In this document: positions 25,975 through 34,973 of the stretch, piece by piece
How positions within the stretch are numbered: the first letter of the stretch is position 1
Layout of the letters: every line of letters begins with the position of its first letter
DNA from: Agarilytica sp045430305
Lineage (GTDB): Bacteria; Pseudomonadota; Gammaproteobacteria; Pseudomonadales; Cellvibrionaceae
Reading direction: 5' to 3'
DNA length: 64,000 bases
Assembly: GCA_045430305.1 (NCBI GenBank)
Contig: JAILXW010000004.1
Location: 124,001 to 188,000 of the forward strand
The notes under the pieces: model-generated
The model's input: the letters and a program-made list of their open reading frames with translations, nothing else
Told to the model about the DNA's origin: nothing
Databases searched by the model: none
Program-made: the position numbers and the translations under genes

Positions 25975-27147
25975 ATGAACAGCAAAGAGGCAGTGATGAA
26001 TACCTATGGTAATCGAAGCACCACCCTCACCAAAGGTGAAGGTGTTTACGTGTGGGATGCCGAAGGCCGCCGCTACCTGGATGCGCTTTCTGGTATCGCA
26101 GTATGCGGTTTAGGCCACTGCCACCCGGCAGTGACCAAGGCGATTTGCGATCAAGCCAACACGCTACTGCACTGCTCAAATCTCTATAAGATTGAACCTC
26201 AACTAGCGCTCGGCCAAGCGCTAGTCGATGTCGCAGGCATGGAAAAAGTCTTTTTCTCTAACTCCGGCGCCGAAGCCAATGAGGCAGCGATCAAAATCGC
26301 GCGTAAATACGGCAACGAAAAAGGCATCGCCCAACCACAAGTGATCACCGCCACCGGCAGCTTTCACGGCCGCACCATGGCAACGCTCACAGCAACAGGC
26401 AACCCCAAGGTCAAAGAAGGTTTTTCACCTTTGCTTGAGGGCTTTGTTCACGCCCCCTATGCCGATGTAGAAGCAATACGTAACGCAGCCACCGACAACA
26501 CTGTGGCAATTTTGCTTGAACCGGTTCAAGGCGAAGGCGGCGTGCACGTTCCGGCCGACGGCTATTTAAAACAGCTTCGTGAACTGTGCGACGAAAACGG
26601 CTGGCTCTTGATGCTCGACGAAATTCAAACAGGTAACGGCAGAACAGGTAAATTCTTTGCTTATCAGCACGAAGGCATTTTGCCCGACGTACTGACTACA
26701 GCCAAAGGCCTGGGTAACGGCATGCCTATCGGCGCATGCCTCACACAAGGCAAAGCGTCTGAAATACTACAGCCTGGCAACCATGGCTCCACCTTTGGGG
26801 GCAATCCAGTCGCAACCAACGCGGCCCTAGCCGTCGTCAATACAATTTGCGCCGACGGTTTTCTAGAGCAAGTTACTCAGCGCGGCGAAGCCATGTTAAA
26901 GGCATTTCAAGAAGCCTTGGCAGAACAGCCAACAGTGACAGATATTCGCGGCAAGGGCTTGATGATCGGTATTGAACTCGATCGAGAATGCACAGAACTC
27001 GTGGAAAGAGCGAAGGAAAAAGGCATGCTGATTAACGTAACCGCAGGCAACACCATACGCTTGCTGCCACCGCTCATCATCAACGACAGCGAAGCACAAA
27101 GTATCGTCGATACCGTGCTCACATTAATTAAGGAATTCAGCGCGTAG
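25975..27147 (+). CDS. argD: Acetylornithine aminotransferase (ArgD)
   Basis: 390 residues, class III PLP-dependent aminotransferase. The PLP lysine lies in TAKGLGNGMPIGA (about residue 246), with SGAEANEAAIKIARK near 100 and GSTFGGNP as the phosphate-binding loop. It converts N-acetylglutamate semialdehyde to acetylornithine in arginine synthesis and may also serve in lysine synthesis (DapC activity) as in other proteobacteria. AGGAAG precedes the ATG at 25975. argF follows after eight bases, forming an arginine operon. Confidence 0.94.
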   Translation: MNSKEAVMNTYGNRSTTLTKGEGVYVWDAEGRRYLDALSGIAVCGLGHCHPAVTKAICDQANTLLHCSNLYKIEPQLALGQALVDVAGMEKVFFSNSGAEANEAAIKIARKYGNEKGIAQPQVITATGSFHGRTMATLTATGNPKVKEGFSPLLEGFVHAPYADVEAIRNAATDNTVAILLEPVQGEGGVHVPADGYLKQLRELCDENGWLLMLDEIQTGNGRTGKFFAYQHEGILPDVLTTAKGLGNGMPIGACLTQGKASEILQPGNHGSTFGGNPVATNAALAVVNTICADGFLEQVTQRGEAMLKAFQEALAEQPTVTDIRGKGLMIGIELDRECTELVERAKEKGMLINVTAGNTIRLLPPLIINDSEAQSIVDTVLTLIKEFSA

Positions 27148-27155
27148 GCAGTATC

Positions 27156-28070
27156 ATGACCACAAGGCATTTTTTAACACTCTTAGATTTAAACCCTGAC
27201 GAGCTGAACCAGCTCATAGCAGACGCCATCGCCCTAAAAGTAGAGCACAAGGCCGGCGCCCTCAACCAATCCTTAAAAGGAAAGGTATTGGGTAAGATTT
27301 TTGAAAAGTCATCCACAAGAACACGCGTTTCTTTTGAAGCCGGCATGATTCAGTTGGGCGGCGGTTCAATCTTTTTATCGCCTAACGACACCCAGCTCGG
27401 CCGCGGCGAACCAGTAGAAGACTCTGCTCGCGTAGTTTCCAGCATGGTCGATGCAATCATGATTCGTACATTTGACCACGCTATGATCAAGCGCTTCGCA
27501 GAATACTCCAGTGTGCCTGTGATCAATGCACTTACTGACAGTTACCACCCCTGCCAGCTTTTGGCCGATGTACAGACTTACGTCGAGCACCGCGGCAACC
27601 CGGCAGGCAAAACCGTAACGTGGGTGGGCGATGGCAACAACATGTGCCATTCCTATATTAATGCAGCCAAACAATGGGATTTTCAGCTCAACATAGCTTG
27701 CCCTAAAGGCTTTGAACCCGACTCAGACCTGGTAGAAGCCAATAAAGACCGCGTAAAAGTCTGCCATTCACCCAAAGAAGCCGTTACAGGTTCTGACTGG
27801 GTCGCCACCGATGTATGGGCCAGTATGGGCCAAGAAAGCGAACAAAAAGAGCGCGTCGCAAAATTTGCTGACTTTCAAGTGAATCACGAGCTGATGTCGG
27901 AAGCTGCCAGCAATGCGGTATTTATGCACTGCCTACCCGCACACCGCGGCGAAGAAGTAAGCGCTGACTTAATTGAAGACTCGCAATTCTCGATGGTGTG
28001 GGACGAAGCAGAAAACCGACTACACGCACAAAAAGCGCTATTACTTTTCTTAATGCAGTCTCAATCTTAA
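27156..28070 (+). CDS. argF: Ornithine carbamoyltransferase
   Basis: 304 residues with the carbamoyl-phosphate site SSTRTRVSFE (about residues 49-58), the second motif HPCQLLAD and the ornithine-site HCLPAHRGEE. It makes citrulline, the substrate of ArgG at 9.4 kb. The ATG follows the argD stop by eight bases with a weak ribosome site, consistent with coupling to argD. Confidence 0.96.
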   Translation: MTTRHFLTLLDLNPDELNQLIADAIALKVEHKAGALNQSLKGKVLGKIFEKSSTRTRVSFEAGMIQLGGGSIFLSPNDTQLGRGEPVEDSARVVSSMVDAIMIRTFDHAMIKRFAEYSSVPVINALTDSYHPCQLLADVQTYVEHRGNPAGKTVTWVGDGNNMCHSYINAAKQWDFQLNIACPKGFEPDSDLVEANKDRVKVCHSPKEAVTGSDWVATDVWASMGQESEQKERVAKFADFQVNHELMSEAASNAVFMHCLPAHRGEEVSADLIEDSQFSMVWDEAENRLHAQKALLLFLMQSQS

Positions 28071-28074
28071 ATTA

Positions 28075-28109
28075 AAGAAGGGGGGCGGAGTTTCGTCTTC
28101 ACCCCTCTT
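28075..28109 (+). terminator. Weak hairpin after argF
   Basis: A G-rich arm and a C-rich arm (AGGGGGG and CACCCCT) can form an imperfect stem with mismatches; only a short T-containing tail follows. It is the likely end of the argDF transcript but is poor as a terminator. Confidence 0.3.
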
Positions 28110-28337
28110 GTATTTACTCAACAAAAACCTCTCACCTACGTCATTTTTTCCACAGGCACGAACAAAACCCTTACGACCCGAAAGTCTTTAAACATGCAAG
28201 GCTTTTTGGGCTATTAAAACCCCCACCGCAAAGAAGAAAATATTCTAGCTCAAGTCGCTTTATAGCTATTTCATCGAATTTCAGGTTTTGCGCCACCTAC
28301 CACGTTAGTGGCCACTTCATACACTTTTACACACACT

Positions 28338-28346
28338 TTATCCACA
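28338..28346 (+). promoter_or_regulatory. Consensus DnaA box upstream of nrdA
   Basis: TTATCCACA, a perfect match to the DnaA box. A near match (TTTTCCACA) lies at 28146-28154. DnaA controls nrdAB in E. coli, so this fits the neighbouring gene; it is not evidence of an origin. Confidence 0.6.
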
Positions 28347-28416
28347 AGTCGTACCCAGAAAAGTCACCTTGCAAAGGTACCAAAACCGCATTATCTTGTA
28401 TTTAAATTCTGACCAA

Positions 28417-28432
28417 CCCCTATATATGGTGT
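28417..28432 (+). promoter_or_regulatory. NrdR box upstream of nrdA
   Basis: CCCCTATATATGGTGT has 13 of 16 matches to the NrdR consensus ACACTATATATAGTGT. A weaker match (9 of 16) lies 31 bases upstream at 28386-28401, the usual pair spacing. NrdR would repress nrdAB when dATP is high. The box probably overlaps the promoter. Confidence 0.75.
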
Positions 28433-28759
28433 TTTTCCGGCGCCAGCACACACAAGACGAAGAAATAATAAACACACTTACACACAGGGGCGACCCAAGC
28501 CCAACGCGGGCTCAAAAAGTAAGCAACAGCAAAAACCAAGAAAAACCGATAAAAACAAAGACTTATAAGCCCCAACAAACCGGAAAAAAGAAAAACGACA
28601 AAAGTACGACGATAACGCCACTGCAACACAGCCAAAACAATAAGAAAAACACTAAATAGAGTTGCGCAATAACGTACACAGCAATACAGCCCCAAAACAA
28701 TACAACCTTAAAGCAACGCGACCTTAAGATTTAACTTCAAGACCAACGAGCGGAAAGAT

Positions 28760-31648
28760 ATGCACACTCAAGAAACACCAACAACAGGGACCCCCGCACC
28801 AAGCCCAACTCCTGCGGCTCAAGCAAGCAGTGCCACACTGGCGGCTACTGCACCAGGGCAACTACGCGTGATCAAGCGTAACGGAAAAGTAGTACCCTAC
28901 TCCGATGACAAAATTGCCATCGCTATGACCAAAGCCTTTTTGGCAGTAGAAGGTGGCAATGCTGCTGCCTCAAGCCGTGTGCATGAATTAGTGGCGAATC
29001 TATCCTCTCAAATTGCCGCTACGTTTAAGCGTCGCATGCCTTCCGGCGGCACCATTCATATTGAAGAGGTTCAAGACCAGGTAGAGCTAACGCTAATGCG
29101 TACTGGCGAGCACAAAGTTGCACGCTCTTACGTTATCTATCGCGCCGAACGCGCCAAATTGCGAGAAGCAGAACAAGCGGCCTCAAATGTTTCTATTGAA
29201 GTCCCTGCCATCAACGTCAAGATGCCAAATGGTGAACTTCAAGCGCTCGACGTACAGCGCATTAAAGTGATTGTTTCTGAGGCCTGCACCAACTTAGAAG
29301 AAGTAGATGCAGAAACCATATTAAAAGAAGCACTACGCAACCTATACGACGGCGTATCATTTAATGACGTGAACACGTCACTCGTAATGGCCGCGCGCAC
29401 CTTAGTAGAGCAAGAGCCAAATTACTCGTTCGCCACCGCACGTCTTTTGCTTGACAAACTTCGCGCAGAAGCACTCGATTATTTGGGTGTTGCTCCTGTC
29501 GCAACTCAAGCACAAATGCGCGAGTATTACCCTAAAGCACTAAGCGCTTTCTTAAACCAAGGCGTTGAGCTTGACCTTATTTCACCTGATCTACTGACTT
29601 TCGATTTAGAAATGCTCGGTGGCGCATTGTTGCCTGAGCGCGATCTACAATTCACCTACCTCGGGTTGCAAACGCTCTACGATCGTTACTTCTTGCACAC
29701 AAATGAAACGCGCATTGAATTGCCGCAAGTCTTTTTTATGCGCGTGGCTATGGGGCTTGCATCAAATGAAGAAAATAAAAATGCCCGCGCAGTGGAATTC
29801 TACCGCCTGCTTTCTTCTTTTGATTACATGAGTTCTACCCCAACACTATTTAATGCTGGCACTTTACGTCCGCAATTATCGTCTTGTTACTTAACGTCTG
29901 TACCTGACGATTTGCACGGCATTTACGGTGCAATGCAAGACAACGCCATGCTTTCTAAATGGGCCGGTGGCCTTGGCAACGACTGGAGCAACGTACGCTC
30001 ACTCGGCGCATACATCAAAGGCACTAACGGAAAGTCACAAGGTGTTGTGCCTTTCTTAAAAGTGGCTAACGACACTGCCGTAGCCGTTAACCAAGGCGGC
30101 AAGCGCAAAGGTGCCGTGTGTGCTTACCTTGAGACGTGGCATCTCGACATTGAAGAATTTATCGAACTGCGCAAAAACACTGGTGACGATCGCCGTCGTA
30201 CACACGACATGAACACCGCCAATTGGGTACCCGACTTATTTATGAAGCGTGTATTCCAAGATCAACACTGGACCTTATTTTCCCCTAACGACGCGCCAGG
30301 CTTGCACGATCTTTACGGCAAAGCGTTTGAAGAGAAATATGAAGAGTATGAGCGCAAAGCTGAAAGCGGCGAGATAAAACTCAGCAAAAAAATTAAAGCC
30401 TCTGATTTGTGGCGCAAAATGCTGGGCATGTTGTTTGAAACGGGCCACCCGTGGATCACATTTAAAGACCCATGTAACTTGCGTAGCCCACAACAACACG
30501 CTGGCGTTGTGCACTCTTCCAATTTGTGTACCGAGATCACCTTAAACACCAAAGCGAACGAAGAAATTGCGGTATGTAATCTCGGCTCTGTTAACCTGGC
30601 ACAACACGTCGTCGACGGCAAAATTGATCAAGCCAAGCTTGAGAAAACTGTAACGACCGCAATTCGCATGCTAGACAATGTGATCGACATTAATTACTAC
30701 TCTGTCGATACCGCCAAAAACTCTAATATGCGTCACCGCCCCATCGGCTTGGGCATCATGGGCTTCCAAGATGCACTTTATAAAATGCACATTGCCTACA
30801 GCAGCCAAGAGGCCGTGGACTTTGCCGATCGCTCAATGGAATTGGTTAGCTACTTCGCAATTAAAGCCTCTAGCGAGCTAGCGAAAGAGCGCGGTGCATA
30901 CTCCTCATTCGAAGGCTCACTATGGAGCCAAGGCAAACTGCCCATCGACTCTTTAGATATTCTTGAGCAAAACCGCGGCAGCGACTTTATTGAAGTTGAT
31001 CGCAGCCAAACACAAGATTGGGAAAGCCTACGCCAAACCGTTAAGACCCAAGGCATGCGCAACTCCAACGTGATGGCAATTGCACCCACAGCGACTATCG
31101 CTAACATCACAGGCGTGTCGCAATCCATTGAGCCGACCTACCAAAACCTCTACGTTAAATCCAACCTCAGTGGCGAATTCACGGTAGTGAACCCCTACTT
31201 GGTACGAGACTTAAAAGAACGCGGTTTATGGGATTCGGTCATGGTCAACGACCTGAAATACTACGAAGGCTCACTGACCAAAATCGATCGCATTCCGGCT
31301 GACCTGAAAGCGCTTTATGCCACAGCATTTGAAGTCGAACCTCGCTGGATAGTCGACGCCGCGAGCCGACGCCAAAAATGGATCGACCAAGCACAAAGTC
31401 TGAACCTTTATATTTCTGGCGCAAACGGTAAAAAGCTCGATATCACTTATCGTATGGCTTGGTACCGCGGTTTGAAAACGACGTATTACTTGCGAGCGCT
31501 GTCTGCTACAACCACGGAAAAATCCACCGTTGAGAACAACACGCTAAACGCCGTATCTTCGCAAGCGGAGCCTACTGTTGCAGCTGGTCCGGCAGATGTG
31601 CCAAAAGCGTGCTCACTCGACGACCCAGACTGCGAAGCCTGCCAATAA
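28760..31648 (+). CDS. nrdA: Class Ia ribonucleotide reductase, catalytic subunit NrdA
   Basis: 962 residues. Two N-terminal ATP-cone regions are visible (the first starting LRVIKRNGKVVPYS at residue 34, the second near 150-230). The catalytic cysteines are in SSCYL (about 373), NLCTEI (about 588) and AVCNLGS (about 604). The C-terminal relay pair is in the last dozen residues (CSLDDPDCEACQ). It reduces ribonucleotides to deoxyribonucleotides with NrdB. It is longer than E. coli NrdA (about 760) because of the extra cone and linker, as in Pseudomonas. Confidence 0.97.
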   Translation: MHTQETPTTGTPAPSPTPAAQASSATLAATAPGQLRVIKRNGKVVPYSDDKIAIAMTKAFLAVEGGNAAASSRVHELVANLSSQIAATFKRRMPSGGTIHIEEVQDQVELTLMRTGEHKVARSYVIYRAERAKLREAEQAASNVSIEVPAINVKMPNGELQALDVQRIKVIVSEACTNLEEVDAETILKEALRNLYDGVSFNDVNTSLVMAARTLVEQEPNYSFATARLLLDKLRAEALDYLGVAPVATQAQMREYYPKALSAFLNQGVELDLISPDLLTFDLEMLGGALLPERDLQFTYLGLQTLYDRYFLHTNETRIELPQVFFMRVAMGLASNEENKNARAVEFYRLLSSFDYMSSTPTLFNAGTLRPQLSSCYLTSVPDDLHGIYGAMQDNAMLSKWAGGLGNDWSNVRSLGAYIKGTNGKSQGVVPFLKVANDTAVAVNQGGKRKGAVCAYLETWHLDIEEFIELRKNTGDDRRRTHDMNTANWVPDLFMKRVFQDQHWTLFSPNDAPGLHDLYGKAFEEKYEEYERKAESGEIKLSKKIKASDLWRKMLGMLFETGHPWITFKDPCNLRSPQQHAGVVHSSNLCTEITLNTKANEEIAVCNLGSVNLAQHVVDGKIDQAKLEKTVTTAIRMLDNVIDINYYSVDTAKNSNMRHRPIGLGIMGFQDALYKMHIAYSSQEAVDFADRSMELVSYFAIKASSELAKERGAYSSFEGSLWSQGKLPIDSLDILEQNRGSDFIEVDRSQTQDWESLRQTVKTQGMRNSNVMAIAPTATIANITGVSQSIEPTYQNLYVKSNLSGEFTVVNPYLVRDLKERGLWDSVMVNDLKYYEGSLTKIDRIPADLKALYATAFEVEPRWIVDAASRRQKWIDQAQSLNLYISGANGKKLDITYRMAWYRGLKTTYYLRALSATTTEKSTVENNTLNAVSSQAEPTVAAGPADVPKACSLDDPDCEACQ

Positions 31649-31708
31649 GCTCGGCACGCCACTGAACTCGAATAACAAAATTAAAACGACTTATTAGGTA
31701 ACAATTGT

Positions 31709-33130
31709 ATGATTAGTTGGGACGATTACGAAGAATCATCACCTGGCGCGGCAAAAGCTGAAGTGAATCGCCAAGCCCTAGACACGCTAAATCAAGAAGA
31801 AGTAAAGGCAGAACCTCTTACTCCTGTAGAGCCAGCTCCAATAGAAGTAGCCGTTAGCTCTACAGCAGCTCCAGCAAACCAGCCTTCTGAGCCCGCGCCT
31901 GTAGCTGCGGCTGAACCTGTGCCTGCGTATCAAGCAGAAGCAGCTCCGGCACCCGCCCCAGTAGCAAGCGCGCCCATGGCTCCGGTTCAAGTAGAAACAA
32001 CACCACACGCTCCAAACGCAGAAGCAGACAGCGATGTAGATCCTATTGCTCGTGCGCAAGCGGCTGTGGCAAAACTTGACCCGGCACCCGGCTTAGAAGA
32101 GTTAGAAATGGGGGCGGCACGCATTGAAGTTGACGACAAACGCATGATCAACTGCCGTGCCGACCTCAACCAATTAGTGCCCTTTAAGTACGACTGGGCT
32201 TGGCAGAAATACCTCGACGGCTGCGCCAATCACTGGATGCCGCAAGAGGTGAACATGAATGCTGATATTGCATTGTGGAAAAACGCTGAAGGGTTGAGTG
32301 AAGATGAACGTCGTATTGTTATGCGCTCACTGGGTTATTTTTCTACCGCAGACTCATTAGTCGCTAACAATTTAGTACTCGCGATTTACCGCAACATTAC
32401 CAATCCTGAAGCTCGCCAATACATCTTGCGTCAGGCTTTTGAAGAAGCCATTCATACCCACGCCTACCAATACTGCGTAGAGTCTTTAGGGATGGACGAG
32501 CAAGAAGTCTTCAACATGTATCGCGAACTGCCCTCTATCGCCAAAAAAGCAGCGTGGAGCATTGATCACACCCGCGGTATTAGCGATCCAGAATTCCGAA
32601 CCGGCACACTGGAAACAGACCAAGAACTCCTTCGTAACCTTATTGGCTTTTACGCGGTGACTGAAGGTATTTTCTTCTACTGTGGCTTTACCCAAATCCT
32701 TTCCATGGGCCGCCGCAACAAGATGACTGGCGTCGCTGAGCAGTTCCAATACATCTTGCGCGATGAAAGCATGCACTTAAACTTCGGCATCGATGTAATC
32801 AACCAAATCAAACTAGAAAACCCACATTTGTGGTCAGCCGAATTCCAAGACGAAGTCGTCCAGATGATTCTCGAAGGCACCGAACTCGAAATCGCTTACG
32901 CACGTGACACCATGCCACGCGGTGTACTTGGCATGAACGCAGCCATGATGGAAGAGTACTTACACTTTATTGCCAACCGTCGCTTGGCCCAACTTGGCCT
33001 GCCGGAAGCATACGCCGGAGCTCAAAACCCATTCCCTTGGATGAGTGAAATCATGGATTTACGTAAAGAGAAAAACTTCTTTGAAACCCGTGTAATTGAA
33101 TACCAAACGGGTGGAGCCCTCAGCTGGTAG
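31709..33130 (+). CDS. nrdB: Class Ia ribonucleotide reductase, radical subunit NrdB, with long Ala/Pro N-terminus
   Basis: 473 residues. The conserved core starts near residue 136 (RMINCRADLNQL) and carries the di-iron ligands and radical tyrosine: D in TADSL, FEEAIHTHAY (Glu, His and Tyr), VTEGIFF and RDESMHLNFG. The first 135 residues are Ala/Pro/Glu/Val-rich low complexity, absent from the usual NrdB of about 375-415 residues. Coding composition of this part is like the rest of the gene. The last codons (GALSW, stop) are the seed of a tandem 18-base repeat that continues beyond the stop. It lies 60 bases after nrdA. Confidence 0.95.
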   Translation: MISWDDYEESSPGAAKAEVNRQALDTLNQEEVKAEPLTPVEPAPIEVAVSSTAAPANQPSEPAPVAAAEPVPAYQAEAAPAPAPVASAPMAPVQVETTPHAPNAEADSDVDPIARAQAAVAKLDPAPGLEELEMGAARIEVDDKRMINCRADLNQLVPFKYDWAWQKYLDGCANHWMPQEVNMNADIALWKNAEGLSEDERRIVMRSLGYFSTADSLVANNLVLAIYRNITNPEARQYILRQAFEEAIHTHAYQYCVESLGMDEQEVFNMYRELPSIAKKAAWSIDHTRGISDPEFRTGTLETDQELLRNLIGFYAVTEGIFFYCGFTQILSMGRRNKMTGVAEQFQYILRDESMHLNFGIDVINQIKLENPHLWSAEFQDEVVQMILEGTELEIAYARDTMPRGVLGMNAAMMEEYLHFIANRRLAQLGLPEAYAGAQNPFPWMSEIMDLRKEKNFFETRVIEYQTGGALSW

Positions 33131-33239
33131 AGAGCCTTTAGCTGGTAGAGAGCCTTTAGCTGGTAGAGAGCCTTTAGCTGGTAGAGAGCCCTCAGCTAGT
33201 AGAGAGCCCTCAGCTGGTAGAGAGCCCTCAGCTGATAAA
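33114..33239 (+). repeat. Seven-copy 18-base tandem repeat spanning the nrdB stop codon
   Basis: Unit GAGCCYTYAGCTGGTAGA. Copy 1 (33114-33131) is the end of nrdB including its TAG. Copies 2-7 start at 33132, 33150, 33168, 33186, 33204 and 33222; copy 7 is degenerate (TGATAAA at its end). As the unit is six codons, every copy repeats the TAG in frame. It probably arose by slippage duplication of the gene end. Confidence 0.95.
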
Positions 33240-33312
33240 AGCCCCCCAAAGAGCGAGACAAAAAGCCCTACATACCAAAAGGGTTTAAACAAATAGCAAT
33301 GCAACAACAAAA

Positions 33313-33345
33313 CTGCTTTCACCTTACCCACCAAGGTGAAAGCAG
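33313..33345 (+). terminator. Perfect 13-base-pair hairpin after nrdB
   Basis: CTGCTTTCACCTT pairs fully with AAGGTGAAAGCAG around a seven-base loop. A T-rich tail follows on the minus strand rather than the plus strand (plus side is ATTATTTATAGG). It may end nrdAB transcription or stabilise the mRNA 3' end. Confidence 0.6.
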
Positions 33346-33427
33346 ATTATTTATAGGAATTTGGCAAACGGCAGACATGCCAAATACCCCCCCCCTCAAC
33401 CAACACGCTGACAGCTGGTATTAACTC

Positions 33428-33829
33428 ATGGAAAATCTAGCTCTAGAATCACCAGAAGAGGAAGTTGACCACCAAGAGGCTTTGCACAACGACGTGCATG
33501 TACTGCCTACAGATACAGAGATAAAACCTTTATTGCGTATTTTACGCAGCTTGGCAGAAGACATAAAACGCAGCGACGCTAGCTTTCAAAGCCCTAATGC
33601 TTGGGTATTGAGAGATCTCATACGCCACCATTTTTGTAATGCAGGCAAAACACACTGGCTTGAAACGCTTTGCTGGACTCTCACCAATATCGCCATGCGC
33701 ACCAACCCACGCAGCCCGCACCAAGAAGCGCTCATTCTAGCCACAAGTATTCCTTGTGAAATCAGTGAAATACACAACTACGCGATTGCCATACTCGACC
33801 ACCTGGCAACTCAAACCTGCCACCATTAA
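33428..33829 (+). CDS. Hypothetical protein, helical, 133 residues
   Basis: I do not recognise a family. Residues 1-30 are acidic (EEEVDHQEALHND); the rest is predicted helical with LLRILRSLAEDIKR and WLETLCWTLTNIAMR segments. No signal peptide or membrane helix. The ribosome site is weak. A strong terminator 49 bases downstream and a hairpin upstream make it an independent unit, which supports it being a real gene. Confidence 0.6.
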   Translation: MENLALESPEEEVDHQEALHNDVHVLPTDTEIKPLLRILRSLAEDIKRSDASFQSPNAWVLRDLIRHHFCNAGKTHWLETLCWTLTNIAMRTNPRSPHQEALILATSIPCEISEIHNYAIAILDHLATQTCHH

Positions 33830-33877
33830 ACATATCAACAACAGTTCCCTTGACCGAAGTTTCTATATGAAACTCAC

Positions 33878-33910
33878 ACAGTTTCACCCAAGTGGTGAAA
33901 CTGTCTTTTT
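33878..33910 (+). terminator. Strong rho-independent terminator after the 133-residue gene
   Basis: Eleven-base perfect stem ACAGTTTCACC/GGTGAAACTGT with a five-base loop, then CTTTTTTTCT. Confidence 0.92.
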
Positions 33911-34014
33911 TTCTTTCCTATACTGAAGACTGAAACGAAAAGCGCTTAGGTTTTATAACGGGTGGAGATATACCACCTATACTAAAGTTGTTTAGACCAA
34001 CCCTTTTGAAGTCT

Positions 34015-34923
34015 ATGGAAAATGTCCTCGTCGTAGACGATATCCAAGATAATATTACTCTGCTCACTTTTGAGTTAGAAGACGATGACTTTGTGGTTCA
34101 CGAAGCCCACAATGGTCAACAATGCTTAGACATCGCCAATACGACGCCCCAACCCGATATCATCTTGCTTGATATCCACATGCCAGGCATGAGCGGTATT
34201 GAAACGCTTAAGCAGCTGAAGGAAAACCCACGCACCCAAGATATTCCCGTCATCATGGTGAGCGCCAACACCAGTGAAGCGAGTGTTGTTGAGGCTATTG
34301 ATTTAGGCGCAAATGATTTCGTCAGCAAGCCCATTGAATACCCTGTTCTCGCGGCCCGCATGCGCTCAGCCTTACGTCTCGCACAAGCGTTGCGAGACCT
34401 AGAAAAGGCCAACGCTGAGCTTAATATGCTGGCGACGACCGACCCATTGACGGGCATCTACAACCGCCGCCACTTTTTTACCTTGGTCAATAGCGAAATC
34501 GCCAAAATGTCGCGCCACGACCGCCATGTGTCAATCATGATGATTGATGTCGATCACTTCAAAAGTATCAATGATAAATATGGACACGGAGCAGGTGATC
34601 TTGCACTGCAAGAATTAACCGTACGTTTTCAAGATGCCACTCGCACCTATGACATTCTCGGTCGAATGGGCGGAGAAGAGTTTGCTATATGCTCGCCCTA
34701 CGCAGATCTAGCGGGTGCATCGATAATGGCTGAACGTATTCGAGAATCGTGTGAACAGCTGAAATTACAATACGATGATATAGACTTTAACGTGACGGTC
34801 AGTATTGGCATCACGGAATTAGCACAAGATGAAGGCTTTGACTCGGGGCTGAAGCGAGCAGACCGATATCTCTACGAAGCGAAAAAGAACGGGCGTAATC
34901 AAGTAGTGAAAGGGCTGCCTTAA
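34015..34923 (+). CDS. Response regulator diguanylate cyclase (REC-GGDEF)
   Basis: 302 residues. A receiver domain (about 1-120) has the phospho-acceptor in LLDIHMPGMSG and the conserved lysine in SKPIEYP. The GGDEF domain (about 140-302) has active site GGEEF. An RTYD inhibitory-site motif (RxxD) lies exactly five residues before it, so product inhibition by c-di-GMP is expected. It synthesises c-di-GMP upon phosphorylation. The ATG at 34015 starts the receiver fold; a TTG nine codons earlier also keeps the frame open. No histidine kinase adjoins it. Confidence 0.93.
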   Translation: MENVLVVDDIQDNITLLTFELEDDDFVVHEAHNGQQCLDIANTTPQPDIILLDIHMPGMSGIETLKQLKENPRTQDIPVIMVSANTSEASVVEAIDLGANDFVSKPIEYPVLAARMRSALRLAQALRDLEKANAELNMLATTDPLTGIYNRRHFFTLVNSEIAKMSRHDRHVSIMMIDVDHFKSINDKYGHGAGDLALQELTVRFQDATRTYDILGRMGGEEFAICSPYADLAGASIMAERIRESCEQLKLQYDDIDFNVTVSIGITELAQDEGFDSGLKRADRYLYEAKKNGRNQVVKGLP

Positions 34924-34973
34924 ATTACGCCATTCACTGCGCGAATACTCGAAACTAGGCCCGTTTAAAAAAG

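Larger units (their letters stand above)
28071..28759 (+). other. 690-base nrdA upstream region
   Basis: Contains a weak argF terminator, a TTTTCCACA (28146-28154), a perfect DnaA box, an NrdR box, and then about 300 bases strongly depleted of T and rich in A and C. A 96-codon open frame there is Lys/Gln/Thr-rich and is judged not to be a gene. One small hairpin (AGCCC/GGGCT near 28497-28512) is present. Confidence 0.65.

Noticed and set aside
28338..28346. Replication origin suggested by DnaA boxes
   Set aside because: Only one perfect and one near box occur, with no dnaA, gidA or AT-rich unwinding cluster; control of nrdAB explains them better.
28369..28659. 96-codon open frame in the nrdA leader
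   Set aside because: Lys/Gln/Thr/Asn-rich product reflecting the A/C-rich DNA, overlaps the NrdR box, and lacks a ribosome site or family resemblance.
33114..33239. Possible CRISPR array
   Set aside because: Units are contiguous 18-base copies without spacers, so it is a simple tandem repeat.
33059..33334. Repeat-encoding frames on both strands after nrdB
   Set aside because: They read GREPLA- or LPAKGS-type tandem units produced only by the 18-base DNA repeat, with no start signal.
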